A stretch of DNA of 64,000 bases from Pseudomonas chlororaphis (GTDB taxonomy: Bacteria > Pseudomonadota > Gammaproteobacteria > Pseudomonadales > Pseudomonadaceae). Positions 26,844 through 36,219 of this stretch are shown here, piece after piece; the stretch's first letter is position 1, and each line of letters begins with the position of its first letter. Location of the stretch: assembly GCF_001921865.1 (NCBI RefSeq), contig NZ_MSCT01000010.1, positions 310,001-374,000 on the forward strand, read 5' to 3'. Both the position numbers and the translations under genes were made by a program. Below the pieces are notes generated by a model. It saw nothing but the letters and a program-made list of their open reading frames with translations, did not search any database and had not been told where the DNA came from.

Positions 26844-27037
26844 CGAGCGCTCCAGCTTCAGTGAACATGACGCCCGCCGGAGAGTTCGATTGCCCGGCGA
26901 ACGCGTGCCGCGCCCGTGGGGCGGCAAAATAGTGCGCCGGAGTATCCATAAAAAAGTGTGAAAACTTTGTGAGTTGGCACCCGCGTGTCAGATAATGCCG
27001 GCGCCGGGCGGTGGGGCCGGTAAAAATGACGGGCAAA

Positions 27038-27078
27038 AAGAAGCCGGCGATCCGTGAAGGATTCAGCCGGCTTCAATC
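27038..27078 (-). terminator. Intrinsic terminator of the 57-aa protein gene
   Basis: The stem GAAGCCGGC / GCCGGCTTC is followed on the minus strand by CTTTTTG. It lies about 50 bp downstream of the small coiled-coil gene's stop codon and supports that gene being transcribed. Confidence 0.8.
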
Positions 27079-27126
27079 GATGACCTGTTGGCGGGACCGG
27101 CCGCGACGGGCGGGTTCCTCGGCGGA

Positions 27127-27300
27127 TCAGGCCTGCAGTTGGCTGACGCTGGCCCCTCGGGCCTGGTTTTGCAAGGCCTGGCGCAGTTGCGCGAGCTCTT
27201 GCTTCAACTGGTCGCGCTCGTTCTTGAGTTGGCGCAGTTCGTCACGACGGATGGTGACGTAGAGGGTTTGTGCAGGTCCTGCCGGTAGTACTGTGCCCAT
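27127..27300 (-). CDS. Small coiled-coil hypothetical protein (57 aa)
   Basis: A 57-codon frame beginning MGTVLPAGPAQTLYVTIRRD, with AGGTGA 4 nt before the ATG. Residues 20-46 form a heptad-like, Leu/Gln/Glu-rich helix (DELRQLKNERDQLKQELAQL), predicting a short coiled-coil dimer. A strong intrinsic terminator follows. There is no signal peptide or membrane segment. I know of no function. Coding status rests on the ribosome-binding site, codon use and terminator. Confidence 0.65.
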   Translation of the reverse strand: MGTVLPAGPAQTLYVTIRRDELRQLKNERDQLKQELAQLRQALQNQARGASVSQLQA

Positions 27301-27473
27301 TGCTCACCTCGCAAATGGCGTGCATCAACTGTGATCCGGCCATGGGAATCGGCCTGAACCACTATCGGCGGCGATTTTGATTTCTTTTGCCGGCAAAGGG
27401 AACTTTTTTATTTTTGACGGTCGCTGTGCCTTCGAGGCGATTCGCGTCGTTATCCACTCACTGCCAGGGAAAC

Positions 27474-27496
27474 TTAGTCCGGACGCTCTGGACTAA
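27474..27496. promoter_or_regulatory. Inverted repeat (candidate operator) upstream of gnd
   Basis: A perfect palindrome, TTAGTCC-N9-GGACTAA, lies 64 bp before the gnd start codon. It is unlike the HexR consensus (TTGT-N7/8-ACAA), so it could be a site for a GntR- or LacI-type sugar-acid regulator. No regulator gene is adjacent. Confidence 0.5.
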
Positions 27497-27559
27497 CCCT
27501 CACTGGCCTCGTTGGGCTATAACCTTTTGACACAAATTAGCAGTAAGGAGCATCAGCAC

Positions 27560-28540
27560 ATGCAACTGGGGATTATCGGACTGGGCCGCATGGGCGGAAA
27601 CATTGCGCGGCGCCTGATGCTCAATGGGCACGAAACCGTGGTCTACGACCGCAACAGCGCCTTTGTCAGCACCCTGAGCGGCGAGGGCGCCAAAGGCGTC
27701 GCCGACCTGCCGGCGCTGGTCGCGGGCCTGGAAAAACCGCGCGCGGTATGGGTCATGCTGCCGGCCGGCGCGCCGACCGAAGACACCATCGACACCCTGA
27801 GCCAGCTGCTCGAGCCGGGCGATGTGATCATCGACGGCGGCAACACCTACTATAAGGACGACATTCGCCGCGCCCACGCGCTGGCGGAGAAGGGCCTGAA
27901 CTACATCGACGTCGGCACCTCCGGCGGCGTCTGGGGCCTGGAGCGCGGCTACTGCATGATGATCGGCGGCGACGCCGACGTGGTCCGTCGCCTGGACCCG
28001 CTGTTCGATGCGCTGGCCCCGGGCATGGGCGACATCCCGCGGACCAAGGACCGGGTGGCCGAAGACGATCGCGCCGAGCGCGGCTACATCCATGCCGGCC
28101 CCGCCGGTGCCGGGCACTTCGTCAAGATGATCCACAACGGCATCGAGTACGGCATGATGCAGGCCTTCGCCGAAGGCTTCGACATCCTCAAGACCAAGTC
28201 CTCGCAGAGCCTGCCGGAAGACCAGCGTTTCGACCTGAACGTCGCCGACATCGCCGAAGTCTGGCGTCGCGGCAGCGTGGTTTCGTCCTGGCTGCTGGAC
28301 CTGACCGCCGACGCCCTGGCCACCGATCCGCAACTCGACGGTTTCTCCGGCGAAGTGGCCGACAGTGGCGAAGGCCGCTGGACCATCGAGGCCGCCATCG
28401 AGCAAGCGGTGCCGGTACCGGTGCTGTCCAGCTCGCTGTTCGCCCGCTTCCGTTCCCGCCAGCAGAGCACCTACGGCGACAAGATGCTGTCGGCCATGCG
28501 CTTCGGCTTCGGCGGCCATGTGGAGACTCCGAAAAAATGA
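27560..28540 (+). CDS. gnd: 6-phosphogluconate dehydrogenase, decarboxylating (short GntZ/YqeC type)
   Basis: A 326-aa oxidative pentose-phosphate enzyme converting 6-phosphogluconate to ribulose 5-phosphate with CO2 release. The Rossmann start is [14 protein letters not shown], with [12 protein letters not shown], the substrate loop [13 protein letters not shown] and the catalytic [20 protein letters not shown]. The short length places it in the NAD-preferring GntZ-like group rather than the 470-aa Gnd. AAGGAG precedes the ATG at 27560. Its stop overlaps the zwf start (ATGA), so the pair is translationally coupled. Confidence 0.92.
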   Translation: MQLGIIGLGRMGGNIARRLMLNGHETVVYDRNSAFVSTLSGEGAKGVADLPALVAGLEKPRAVWVMLPAGAPTEDTIDTLSQLLEPGDVIIDGGNTYYKDDIRRAHALAEKGLNYIDVGTSGGVWGLERGYCMMIGGDADVVRRLDPLFDALAPGMGDIPRTKDRVAEDDRAERGYIHAGPAGAGHFVKMIHNGIEYGMMQAFAEGFDILKTKSSQSLPEDQRFDLNVADIAEVWRRGSVVSSWLLDLTADALATDPQLDGFSGEVADSGEGRWTIEAAIEQAVPVPVLSSSLFARFRSRQQSTYGDKMLSAMRFGFGGHVETPKK

Positions 28541-30057
28541 CCTCCACGCGAAAGAAGTCCAAGGCTCAACCCGCTCCACCGACCACACTGTTCCTGTTCG
28601 GCGCCCATGGCGACCTGGTCAAGCGCCTGCTGATGCCGGCGCTGTACAACCTCAACCGTGACGGCTTGCTGGATGACGGGCTGAAGATTGTCGGAGTCGA
28701 TCACAACGCCATCAGCGATGTGGATTTCGCCAAGAAGCTCGAGGACTTCATTCGCACCGAGGCTGCCAGTAAGGTCGGCAACGGCGCGCAGGCGCTGGAC
28801 CCGACGCTCTGGGCCAAGCTGGCCGACGGTATCAGCTACGTCCAGGGCGACTTCCTGGACGCCAGCACCTACGACGCGCTGGCGGCGAAGATCGCCGCCA
28901 GCGGCACCGGTAACGCGGTGTTCTACCTGGCCACCGCACCGCGCTTCTTCAGCGAAGTGGTGCAGCGCCTGGGGGCGTCGGGGTTGCTGGTGGAAGAGGA
29001 AAACGCCTTTCGCCGGGTGGTGGTCGAGAAACCTTTCGGTTCCGACCTGCACACCGCGCAAGCGCTGAACGAATGCCTGCTCAAGGTGATGAGCGAGAAG
29101 CAGATCTACCGGATCGACCATTACCTGGGCAAGGAGACGGTGCAGAACATCCTGGTCAGCCGTTTCTCCAACAGCCTGTTCGAGGCTTTCTGGAACAACC
29201 ATTACATCGACCACGTGCAGATCACCGCGGCGGAAACCGTCGGTGTGGAAACCCGTGGCAGCTTTTACGAAAACACCGGCGCCCTGCGCGACATGGTGCC
29301 CAATCACCTGTTCCAGCTCCTGGCCATGGTCGCCATGGAGCCGCCGGCGGCCTTCGGCGCCGACGCGGTGCGCGGCGAAAAGGCCAAGGTGGTGGGGGCG
29401 ATCCGTCCCTGGAGCACCGAAGAGGCCCTGGCCAACTCGGTGCGCGGCCAGTACGTGGCGGGCAAGGCGGGCGACAAGTCCGTGGCCGGCTACCGCGAAG
29501 AAGCCAACGTGGCGCCCGACAGCAACACCGAGACCTATGTTGCGCTCAAGGTGATGATCGACAACTGGCGCTGGGTCGGCGTGCCGTTCTACCTGCGCAC
29601 CGGCAAGCGCATGAGCGTGCGCGACACCGAAATCGCCATCTGCTTCAAGCCCGCGCCGTACGCACAGTTCCGCGATACCGAGGTCGACCGCTTGCAGCCG
29701 ACCTACCTGCGCATCCAGATCCAGCCGAACGAAGGCATGTGGTTCGACCTGCTGGCGAAAAAGCCCGGGCCGACCCTGGACATGGCCAATATCGAGCTGG
29801 GGTTCGCCTACAAGAACTTCTTCGAGATGCAGCCTTCTACTGGCTACGAGACGCTGATCTACGACTGCCTGACCGGCGACCAGACCCTGTTTCAGCGCGC
29901 CGACAACATCGAGAACGGCTGGCGCGCGGTGCAACCGTTCCTCGATGCCTGGAAAGAGAAGGACAAGGTCCATATCTACCGGGCCGGCGAGGACGGGCCG
30001 GCGGCCGGCGACGAGTTGCTGGCCCGCGACGGCCGCGAATGGCACAGCCTCGGATGA
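28537..30057 (+). CDS. zwf: Glucose-6-phosphate 1-dehydrogenase
   Basis: A 506-aa enzyme oxidising glucose 6-phosphate to 6-phosphogluconolactone. The coenzyme fingerprint [10 protein letters not shown] is at residues 21-30 and the active-site signature [13 protein letters not shown] at about 190. The middle gene of three, it overlaps gnd and the HAD gene by 4 bp each (ATGA). Pseudomonas genomes carry more than one zwf. This gnd-linked copy lies outside the classic zwf-pgl-eda/hexR locus and may have a distinct cofactor preference or regulation, which is an inference from context. Confidence 0.93.
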   Translation: MTSTRKKSKAQPAPPTTLFLFGAHGDLVKRLLMPALYNLNRDGLLDDGLKIVGVDHNAISDVDFAKKLEDFIRTEAASKVGNGAQALDPTLWAKLADGISYVQGDFLDASTYDALAAKIAASGTGNAVFYLATAPRFFSEVVQRLGASGLLVEEENAFRRVVVEKPFGSDLHTAQALNECLLKVMSEKQIYRIDHYLGKETVQNILVSRFSNSLFEAFWNNHYIDHVQITAAETVGVETRGSFYENTGALRDMVPNHLFQLLAMVAMEPPAAFGADAVRGEKAKVVGAIRPWSTEEALANSVRGQYVAGKAGDKSVAGYREEANVAPDSNTETYVALKVMIDNWRWVGVPFYLRTGKRMSVRDTEIAICFKPAPYAQFRDTEVDRLQPTYLRIQIQPNEGMWFDLLAKKPGPTLDMANIELGFAYKNFFEMQPSTGYETLIYDCLTGDQTLFQRADNIENGWRAVQPFLDAWKEKDKVHIYRAGEDGPAAGDELLARDGREWHSLG

Positions 30058-30875
30058 CGGGCGCGGCGCAGCCGGCCATCCAGTTCCTGCTCAGCGACAT
30101 GGACGGCACCTTGTTGCTGCCCGACCACAGCCTGAGCCCGCGCACCATTGCCGCGGTGCGGGCGCTGCGCGAGGCGGGGGTGTTCTTCAGCCTCGCCACC
30201 GGTCGGCCGCCGCGGGCCATGCTGCAGCAGATCGCCGCCCTGGGCGTCGACCTGCCGACCGCGGCGTTCAATGGCGGCACTATCGTCAACCCCGATGGCA
30301 GTTTCCTGGTGCGCCATCATCTGCCAGTCGAGGTCGCCACGCGCGCCCTGGCGCTGCTGTCGTCGCAGCCGGAGGTGGAGGTCTGGGTGTTCGCCGACGG
30401 CGAATGGCTATTGCGCGATCCGCACGGCCCGATGGTGCCGCGCGAGCAGCATGGCCTGGGTTATCCGCCGCGGGTGGTGGAGGGCTTCGAGCACTACTTG
30501 CCGCGTATCGACAAGATCGTCGCCGCCAGTGCCAACACCGGACTGTTGGTGGAGTTGGAAGCGCGCCTGTCGAGCCAGGTCGAAGGGCAGGCCCAGGTCT
30601 CCCGTTCGCAGCCGGTGTACCTGGATGTCACGGCGTTGCAGGCCAACAAGGGGCAGGCGTTGATCACCCTGGCGGCGTTTCTCGGTGTGCCGCTGGAACG
30701 TACCGCGGCGCTGGGCGACGGCGGCAACGACCCGGCGATGTTTCAGCAGGCCGGGTTGTCGATTGCCATGGGCCAGGCCGAAGAAGCGGTCAAGCGCCAG
30801 GCCGACCGGGTGACGGGCAGCAATCTCGCCGATGGCGCCGCCGACGCCATCGAGCGCTTCATCCTCCCACGCTGA
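30054..30875 (+). CDS. Cof-type HAD-superfamily hydrolase
   Basis: A 273-aa HAD phosphatase. Motif I is LLSDMDGTLL (Asp nucleophile), motif II LATGRPP, motif III includes the Lys in ALQANKGQAL, and motif IV is ALGDGGNDPAM. It has a C2B-type cap, as in the Cof subfamily, which dephosphorylates sugar phosphates and cofactors. It overlaps the end of zwf by 4 bp, so it is the third gene of the gnd-zwf operon and may act on a sugar phosphate of that pathway. Confidence 0.88.
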   Translation: MTGAAQPAIQFLLSDMDGTLLLPDHSLSPRTIAAVRALREAGVFFSLATGRPPRAMLQQIAALGVDLPTAAFNGGTIVNPDGSFLVRHHLPVEVATRALALLSSQPEVEVWVFADGEWLLRDPHGPMVPREQHGLGYPPRVVEGFEHYLPRIDKIVAASANTGLLVELEARLSSQVEGQAQVSRSQPVYLDVTALQANKGQALITLAAFLGVPLERTAALGDGGNDPAMFQQAGLSIAMGQAEEAVKRQADRVTGSNLADGAADAIERFILPR

Positions 30876-30881
30876 AACACC

Positions 30882-30988
30882 TGTAGCCGCTGCCGAAGGC
30901 TGCGCAAGGCCGAAGGCCTCCAGCGATCGTCAGATCGCCACGACCCTTCGGGCCGATCGCAGCCTTCGGCAGCGGCTACAGGGCGTCT
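30882..30988. repeat. REP-type inverted pair
   Basis: Inverted arms CTGTAGCCGCTGCCGAAGGC and GCCTTCGGCAGCGGCTACAG flank about 65 bp between the convergent HAD and nhaB genes, forming a long imperfect hairpin. Confidence 0.8.
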
Positions 30989-32491
30989 CTACAGCCAGTA
31001 GCTCACTGCGTACCAGCCCAGCACGCCCATCACCAGGGTGTAGGGCAACGCCATCCACACCATGCGCCCGTACGACAGGCGTACCAGCGGCGCGATCGCC
31101 GAGGTCAGCAGGAACAGGAACGCCGCCTGGCCGTTGGGCGTGGCCACGCTCGGCAGGTTGGTGCCGGTGTTGATGGCCACGGCCAGGGTCTCGAAGTGCT
31201 CGCGGCTCATCTGCCCGGACACGAAGGCTTGCTTCACCTCGGTGATGTAGATGGTGGCGACGAACACGTTATCGCTGATGGCCGACAACAGCCCGTTGGC
31301 GATAAACAGCATGCCCGGTTGCTGGCCCGCCGGCAGCGCCAGCACCCACTGGATCAGCGGGGTGAACAGCTGCTGGTCGTGAATCACCGCCACCACCGCG
31401 AAAAACACCACCAGCAGCGCGGTGAACGGCATCGCGTCCTTGAACGCATTGCCCAGGCGATGTTCGTCGGTGATCCCGGTGAAGGCGGTGATCAGCACGA
31501 TCACCATCAGCCCGATCAGGCCGACCTCGGCGATGTGCAGCGCGAGCCCGGCGATCAGGATCAGTGCCGCCGCGCCCTGTACCAGCAACGCCGCGCGTTG
31601 CCGGTCGGTGCGTTCGGCGTTGTCTTCGGCGGCGTAGTTGGCCAGCACCGCGCGTACGTTGTCCGGCAACAGGGTGCCGTAGCCGAACCAGCGCAGTTTC
31701 TCCAGCAGCACGCAGGTCGCCAGCCCGGCCACCAGCACCGGCAGGGACACCGGCGCGACCTTGAGGAAGAAGTCGGCGAAGTGCCAGCCCATTTCATGGC
31801 CGATCAGCAGGTTCTGCGGCTCGCCGACCAGGGTGCAGACGCCGCCCAGCGCGGTGCCCACCGCGCCGTGCATCAGCAGGCTGCGCAGAAAGGAGCGGAA
31901 CTGTTCGAGGTCCTGGTGATGCAGTTGCGGCAGGTGCTGGTCGTCGTTGAACTCGCTGTCCTGGCGCGGATCGTTACCGGACGCCACTCGGTGATACACC
32001 GAATAGAAGCCCACCGCGGCGCTGATGATCACCGCGGTCACCGTCAGGGCGTCGAGAAACGCCGAGAGGAAGGCCGAAAGAAAGCAGAACAGCAGGCCCA
32101 GCAGCGCCTTGGAACGCACCCCGAGCAACAGCCGGGAAAACAGGAACAGCAGCAACTCCTTCATGAAGTAGATGCCGGCCACCATGAACATCAGCAGCAG
32201 GATCACCGGAAAGTTGTGCACCAGTTCGTCGTACAGCGCCTGGGGCGTGGTCATGCCCAGCGCCACGGCCTCGAGCACCAGCAGGCCGCCGGGCATCAGC
32301 GGGTAGCACTTGAGCGCCATGGCCAGGGCGAAGATGAACTCGGCCACCAGCATCCAGCCGGCCGCCACCGGGCCGACCGTGAACAGCAGCAAGGGGTTGA
32401 GCAGCAGGAAGGCGAGGATGCTGGCTTTGTACCAGCGCGGCGAATGGCCAAGAAAGTTATGGGCGAAAGCCTGGGCCAGCGAACCGGACAT
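30989..32491 (-). CDS. nhaB: Na+/H+ antiporter NhaB
   Basis: A 500-aa inner-membrane antiporter with about 11-12 hydrophobic segments. The family sequence [20 protein letters not shown] opens the protein, and the conserved [20 protein letters not shown] (about residues 138-157) carries the transport Asp. Length fits NhaB. It exports Na+ in exchange for protons and helps pH and sodium homeostasis. It is monocistronic, with REP repeats on its 3' side and a tandem REP array about 100 bp upstream of its start. Confidence 0.93.
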   Translation of the reverse strand: MSGSLAQAFAHNFLGHSPRWYKASILAFLLLNPLLLFTVGPVAAGWMLVAEFIFALAMALKCYPLMPGGLLVLEAVALGMTTPQALYDELVHNFPVILLLMFMVAGIYFMKELLLFLFSRLLLGVRSKALLGLLFCFLSAFLSAFLDALTVTAVIISAAVGFYSVYHRVASGNDPRQDSEFNDDQHLPQLHHQDLEQFRSFLRSLLMHGAVGTALGGVCTLVGEPQNLLIGHEMGWHFADFFLKVAPVSLPVLVAGLATCVLLEKLRWFGYGTLLPDNVRAVLANYAAEDNAERTDRQRAALLVQGAAALILIAGLALHIAEVGLIGLMVIVLITAFTGITDEHRLGNAFKDAMPFTALLVVFFAVVAVIHDQQLFTPLIQWVLALPAGQQPGMLFIANGLLSAISDNVFVATIYITEVKQAFVSGQMSREHFETLAVAINTGTNLPSVATPNGQAAFLFLLTSAIAPLVRLSYGRMVWMALPYTLVMGVLGWYAVSYWL

Positions 32492-32596
32492 TGGCTGCTC
32501 CTTGTAATGAAGAAGCGCGCAAGTTGCCGCAAGCCCCCTTGAAGATCAAGAAACTCTGAAATCTTTTGCCACAAAAAGCCGACCCGGACTTTTTTC

Positions 32597-32815
32597 TAGG
32601 AGCCAGCGTGCTGGCGATGAGGTCCTTGAGAGCGATGTCGTTCTTCAGGTCGTCATCGCGAGCAAGCTCGCTCCTGCAGGTTTGGGGTGTGCCGGCGAGC
32701 CGGGTACGGCAGGCTTTTTGTAGGAGCCAGCTTGCTGGCGATGAGGCCCTTGAGAGCGATGTCGTTCTTCAGGTCGTCATCGCGAGCACGCTCGCTCCTA
32801 CAGGGTGGCGTGCCG
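32597..32815. repeat. Tandem duplicated TGTAGGAGC-family palindrome (124-bp period)
   Basis: Two 84-bp units (32597-32680 and 32721-32804), nearly identical, each begin TAGGAGCCAGC and end GCTCGCTCCT(G/A)CAGG. Each forms an inverted repeat enclosing GATGTCGTTCTTCAGG. The spacers (TGTGCCGGCGAGC / GGCGTGCCGGCGGG) are also related, giving a 124-bp period. Together with the nhaB leader they account for the 329-bp gap between nhaB and paaZ. Confidence 0.85.
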
Positions 32816-32820
32816 GCGGG

Positions 32821-34875
32821 TCAGTCTTCGCGTTTGACCACCAGGGTCAGGATGTCGTAGCTGGCCACCAGTTCCCCCGACTGATTGGTGACTTCCACGT
32901 CCCAGGCCACCACGCCCTGGGGAATGCCTTGCGGGCTCTTTTTACCCTGGTCGATCTTGCGCTTGCAGGTCAGACGCGCCTGGATGGTGTCGCCGATGCC
33001 CACCGGATTGATGAAGCGCAGGGTATCCAGGCCGTAGTTGGCCAGCACCGGGCCCGGCGCGGGGGAGACGAACAGCCCGGCCGCTGCCGAAAGCACGAAG
33101 TAGCCATGGGCGATGCGTTTGCCGAATTGCGACTCCCGGGCCGCGATCTCGTCGAAGTGCATATAGAAGTGATCGCCCGACAGGCAGCCGAAGTTCACCA
33201 GGTCGGCTTCGGTCACCGTGCGCCGATGCGTCAGCAAGGATTCGCCGACCTGCAAGTCCTGGAAGAATCGGCGGAACGGGTGTACTTCGGTCTCGATGAC
33301 CTTGGCGCCACGCACGTATTCGCCGGTGACTGCTGCCAGCATGGTCGGCGAGCCTTGCACCGCGGCGCGTTGCAGGTAGTGCCTCACCGCGCGCAGGCCG
33401 CCGAGTTCTTCGCCGCCGCCGGCGCGGCCCGGGCCGCCGTGCTTGAGTTGCGGCAAGGGCGAGCCATGGCCGGTGGATTCGGCGGCGCATTCGCGGTCCA
33501 GCACCAGCAGGCGCCCGTGCCAGGCGGCCGCGGCCGGGATGGCGCGGGCGGCGATCCGTGGGTCCTTGGTGACCAGGCTGGCCACCAGGCTGCCTTTGCC
33601 GCGAGCGGCGAGCGCCAGGGCGTCGTCCAGGTCCTCATAGGCCATCAGGGTGCTGACCGGGCCGAAGGCCTCGATGTCGTGGGCGCCGCCTTCGGCATGC
33701 GGGTCGCGGGCCAGCAACAGGGTCGGGGCGAAGAACGCGCCCTGGCCGACGTTCTCGCCGCGCGGCTCGAAGCCGTCCCGGGCGCCGAACAGCAGGTCGC
33801 AGCTGTGCAGCAGGCTGTCCAGGCGTTCGCCAACGTCCCGCTGCTGCTCGTGGGAGGCCAGCGCGCCCATGCGTACGCCTTCCACCGACGGATCGCCGAC
33901 CACCACCTTGGCCAGCCTGTCGCGCAGGCGGCTGGCGACTGCGTCGAGGTGCCTGGCCGGGACGATGGCACGGCGGATGGCAGTGCATTTCTGCCCGGCC
34001 TTGGTGGTCATCTCCCGTGCCACCTCCTTGATGAACAGCTCGAACTCTTCGTCGTCCGGGCTCACGTCCGGGGCGAGGATCGCGCAGTTCAGCGAGTCGG
34101 CCTCGGCGTTGAACGGCACTGAATGACCAATCAGGTTCGGGTTGGCCCGCAGTCTGGCCGCGGTATCGGCCGAGCCGGTGAAGGTCAGCACGTCCTGGCC
34201 CTGCAGGCGGTCGAGCAAGTCGCCGGTGCTGCCGATGATCAGTTGCAGGCTGCCTGCCGGCAACAGGCCGGACTCGTCCATCAGGCGCACCACGGCCTCG
34301 GTCAGGTAGCTGGTGGCGGTGGCCGGCTTGACGATGCACGGCATGCCGGCGAGGAAACTCGGGGCGAACTTTTCCAGCATGCCCCAGATCGGGAAGTTGA
34401 ACGCATTGATATGCACCGCCAGGCCACCGCGCGGCACCAGGATATGGCTGCCGGCGAAGCTGCCGAGCTTGCTCAACGGCAGCGCCGGGCCTTCGTGGAC
34501 GATATTGCCCGAGGGCAGTTCCCGCGAACCGAGGCTGGCATAGGTGAACAGGGTGCTGTTGCCGCCCTCGATGTCGATCCAGCTGTCGGCGCGGGTGGCG
34601 CCGCTGTGGTGGGAGATCGCGTACAGCTGTTCCTTGCGCTCGCTCAGGTACAGCGCCAGTGCCTTGAGGCGTTGCGCGCGTTGTTGGAAGTCCAGGGCCA
34701 TCAGCGCGGCGACGCCCTGGCGCCGGCCATGCTCGACGGCCTCGGCGAAGTCCGGGCGTTCCTCGTGGGTGCGGGCCAGTTCATGGCCGTCGATGGCGCT
34801 GCGCAGCGCCTGGGCGCCGTGTTGGCCGATCCAGCGACCGGCGATGAAGCTTTGCAGGGTAGGGGCGTGAGGCAT
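32821..34875 (-). CDS. paaZ: Bifunctional oxepin-CoA hydrolase / 3-oxo-5,6-dehydrosuberyl-CoA semialdehyde dehydrogenase
   Basis: A 684-aa two-domain enzyme. The N-terminal aldehyde dehydrogenase (to about residue 515) has the catalytic Glu in NAEADSLNC and Cys in GQKCTAIRRA. The C-terminal MaoC-like hydratase (about 535-680) has GCLSGDHFYMHFDE. It opens the oxepin-CoA ring and oxidises the resulting aldehyde with NADP+ in phenylacetate breakdown (called PhaL in P. putida U). It is the last gene of the second paa block. GGAGG precedes the ATG, and a perfect stem-loop lies in its 5' leader. Confidence 0.93.
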   Translation of the reverse strand: MPHAPTLQSFIAGRWIGQHGAQALRSAIDGHELARTHEERPDFAEAVEHGRRQGVAALMALDFQQRAQRLKALALYLSERKEQLYAISHHSGATRADSWIDIEGGNSTLFTYASLGSRELPSGNIVHEGPALPLSKLGSFAGSHILVPRGGLAVHINAFNFPIWGMLEKFAPSFLAGMPCIVKPATATSYLTEAVVRLMDESGLLPAGSLQLIIGSTGDLLDRLQGQDVLTFTGSADTAARLRANPNLIGHSVPFNAEADSLNCAILAPDVSPDDEEFELFIKEVAREMTTKAGQKCTAIRRAIVPARHLDAVASRLRDRLAKVVVGDPSVEGVRMGALASHEQQRDVGERLDSLLHSCDLLFGARDGFEPRGENVGQGAFFAPTLLLARDPHAEGGAHDIEAFGPVSTLMAYEDLDDALALAARGKGSLVASLVTKDPRIAARAIPAAAAWHGRLLVLDRECAAESTGHGSPLPQLKHGGPGRAGGGEELGGLRAVRHYLQRAAVQGSPTMLAAVTGEYVRGAKVIETEVHPFRRFFQDLQVGESLLTHRRTVTEADLVNFGCLSGDHFYMHFDEIAARESQFGKRIAHGYFVLSAAAGLFVSPAPGPVLANYGLDTLRFINPVGIGDTIQARLTCKRKIDQGKKSPQGIPQGVVAWDVEVTNQSGELVASYDILTLVVKRED

Positions 34876-34901
34876 GACGATTCCTCCGGGTGATGAGTGA
34901 G

Positions 34902-34928
34902 GCCGGCACGGCCAGCGACCGTGCCGGC
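34902..34928 (-). other. Perfect stem-loop between porin gene and paaZ
   Basis: 10-bp perfect arms (GCCGGCACGG / CCGTGCCGGC) with a 7-nt loop lie in the 57-bp gap between the porin gene and paaZ. No T-run follows on the minus strand, so it is probably an mRNA processing or stability hairpin rather than a terminator. Confidence 0.6.
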
Positions 34929-34932
34929 GGGT

Positions 34933-36186
34933 TTACCAAAGAGCCAGGGTGTAGCCGAGAATCAGGCGGTTTTCGTCGAGGTCGGTGGTCAGGCCGTTGC
35001 CCGAACGAAAGGTCACGTTGCGCCAGCGGATGCTCAGGTCCTTGAGCGGCCCGCTCTGGATCACGTAGGTGATATCGGTGTCGCGTTCGGTTTCCCGGCC
35101 GTTGTCGACGTTGCCCGCCTTGACGTGGCGACCGTCGGTGTAGCGGGTCATGAAGCTCAGGCCGGGAACGCCCAGGGCGGCGAAGTCGTAGTCGTAGCGC
35201 AGTTGCCAGGAGTCTTCCTCGGCGCGGGTGTAGGTGTTGTAGGTCACCAGGTTGACTACATAGGGGTCGCCGCCGTTGAGGAACGGAAAGGCGCTGTCGC
35301 CGGACAACTGCTGCCAGGTGGCGCTGACTTTGTGCGGCCCCTTGATCAGGCTGAACATGCTGTTGAAGTTGCGGTTGTCGATGCGCCCGGCGCGTTCGGC
35401 GCCGTCGCCGCGGCTGTCGAAATAACGCAGGTCGCTGCGCAGGCTGAAACCGCCGCCCAGGAGTTGGGTATGCACCAGGCCGAGGTAGTGCTGGCGATAG
35501 ATCTGGTCGAGCTTGCCGTAGTAGTAGCTGAGGTTCAGTTGCGGGCTGAAGGCGTAGCTGCCGCCGGCGAAGTCGAAATGATCGCTGCGGGCCGCGCCAT
35601 AGCCGATGTCGTCGTTGCTCGAAGAGTCGCGCAGGTTGGCTTCGGTCAGGCGCCCGGTGTTCAGGGTCAGGCCGCTGATGTCCTGGCTGGTCAGCAGGCC
35701 GCCCTGGAAGGTCGAGCCCAGCAGGCGGGTGTCGTTGTAGGTGACGACGGGCAACAGCGGTTGCAAAGTGCCGACCTTCAAGACGCTTTTCGACAGGCGC
35801 AGCTTGGCGGTCAGGCCCAGCTCGCTGAACTCGTCCGCAGGTGTATGGCTGTTCGGGCCGAACGGCAGCAGGCCGGTGCCGCGGCGGTCCGGGCTGGAGT
35901 CGAGCTTGAGCCCCAGCTCGCCGAGGGCATCCAGGCCGACGCCCAGGGTGCCCTCGGTGTAGCCGGACTCGATCCGCGCGGTAAAGCCCTGGGCCCATTC
36001 CTCGGCCTTGGACTGCGCGGCATTGGCCTGGCGAAAGTCGCGGTTGATGTAGTGGTTGCGCATTTCGATCCGGGCCTTGCTGTCGCCGATGAAGTCGGCC
36101 AGCGCGTTGGGAGCCAGCAGGCCCAGGCTGAGCGAGGCCAGGGCCGGCAGCAGGTGTTTCGGTGAGGCGATGGAAACGGGGTTCAT
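34933..36186 (-). CDS. phaK: OprD-family porin (PhaK-like, phenylacetate uptake)
   Basis: A 417-aa outer-membrane protein. A signal peptide (cleavage after the ALA near residue 30) is followed by DFIGDSKARIEMRNHYINRD, the standard OprD start, and an 18-strand barrel ending YTLALW. OprD-family channels are substrate-specific for carboxylates. The position between the symporter gene and paaZ matches phaK of the P. putida U phenylacetate cluster, so phenylacetate diffusion is the inferred role. Confidence 0.88.
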   Translation of the reverse strand: MNPVSIASPKHLLPALASLSLGLLAPNALADFIGDSKARIEMRNHYINRDFRQANAAQSKAEEWAQGFTARIESGYTEGTLGVGLDALGELGLKLDSSPDRRGTGLLPFGPNSHTPADEFSELGLTAKLRLSKSVLKVGTLQPLLPVVTYNDTRLLGSTFQGGLLTSQDISGLTLNTGRLTEANLRDSSSNDDIGYGAARSDHFDFAGGSYAFSPQLNLSYYYGKLDQIYRQHYLGLVHTQLLGGGFSLRSDLRYFDSRGDGAERAGRIDNRNFNSMFSLIKGPHKVSATWQQLSGDSAFPFLNGGDPYVVNLVTYNTYTRAEEDSWQLRYDYDFAALGVPGLSFMTRYTDGRHVKAGNVDNGRETERDTDITYVIQSGPLKDLSIRWRNVTFRSGNGLTTDLDENRLILGYTLALW

Positions 36187-36219
36187 TGTTTTTATTCCCT
36201 GTTATCGATCGGAACGGGT

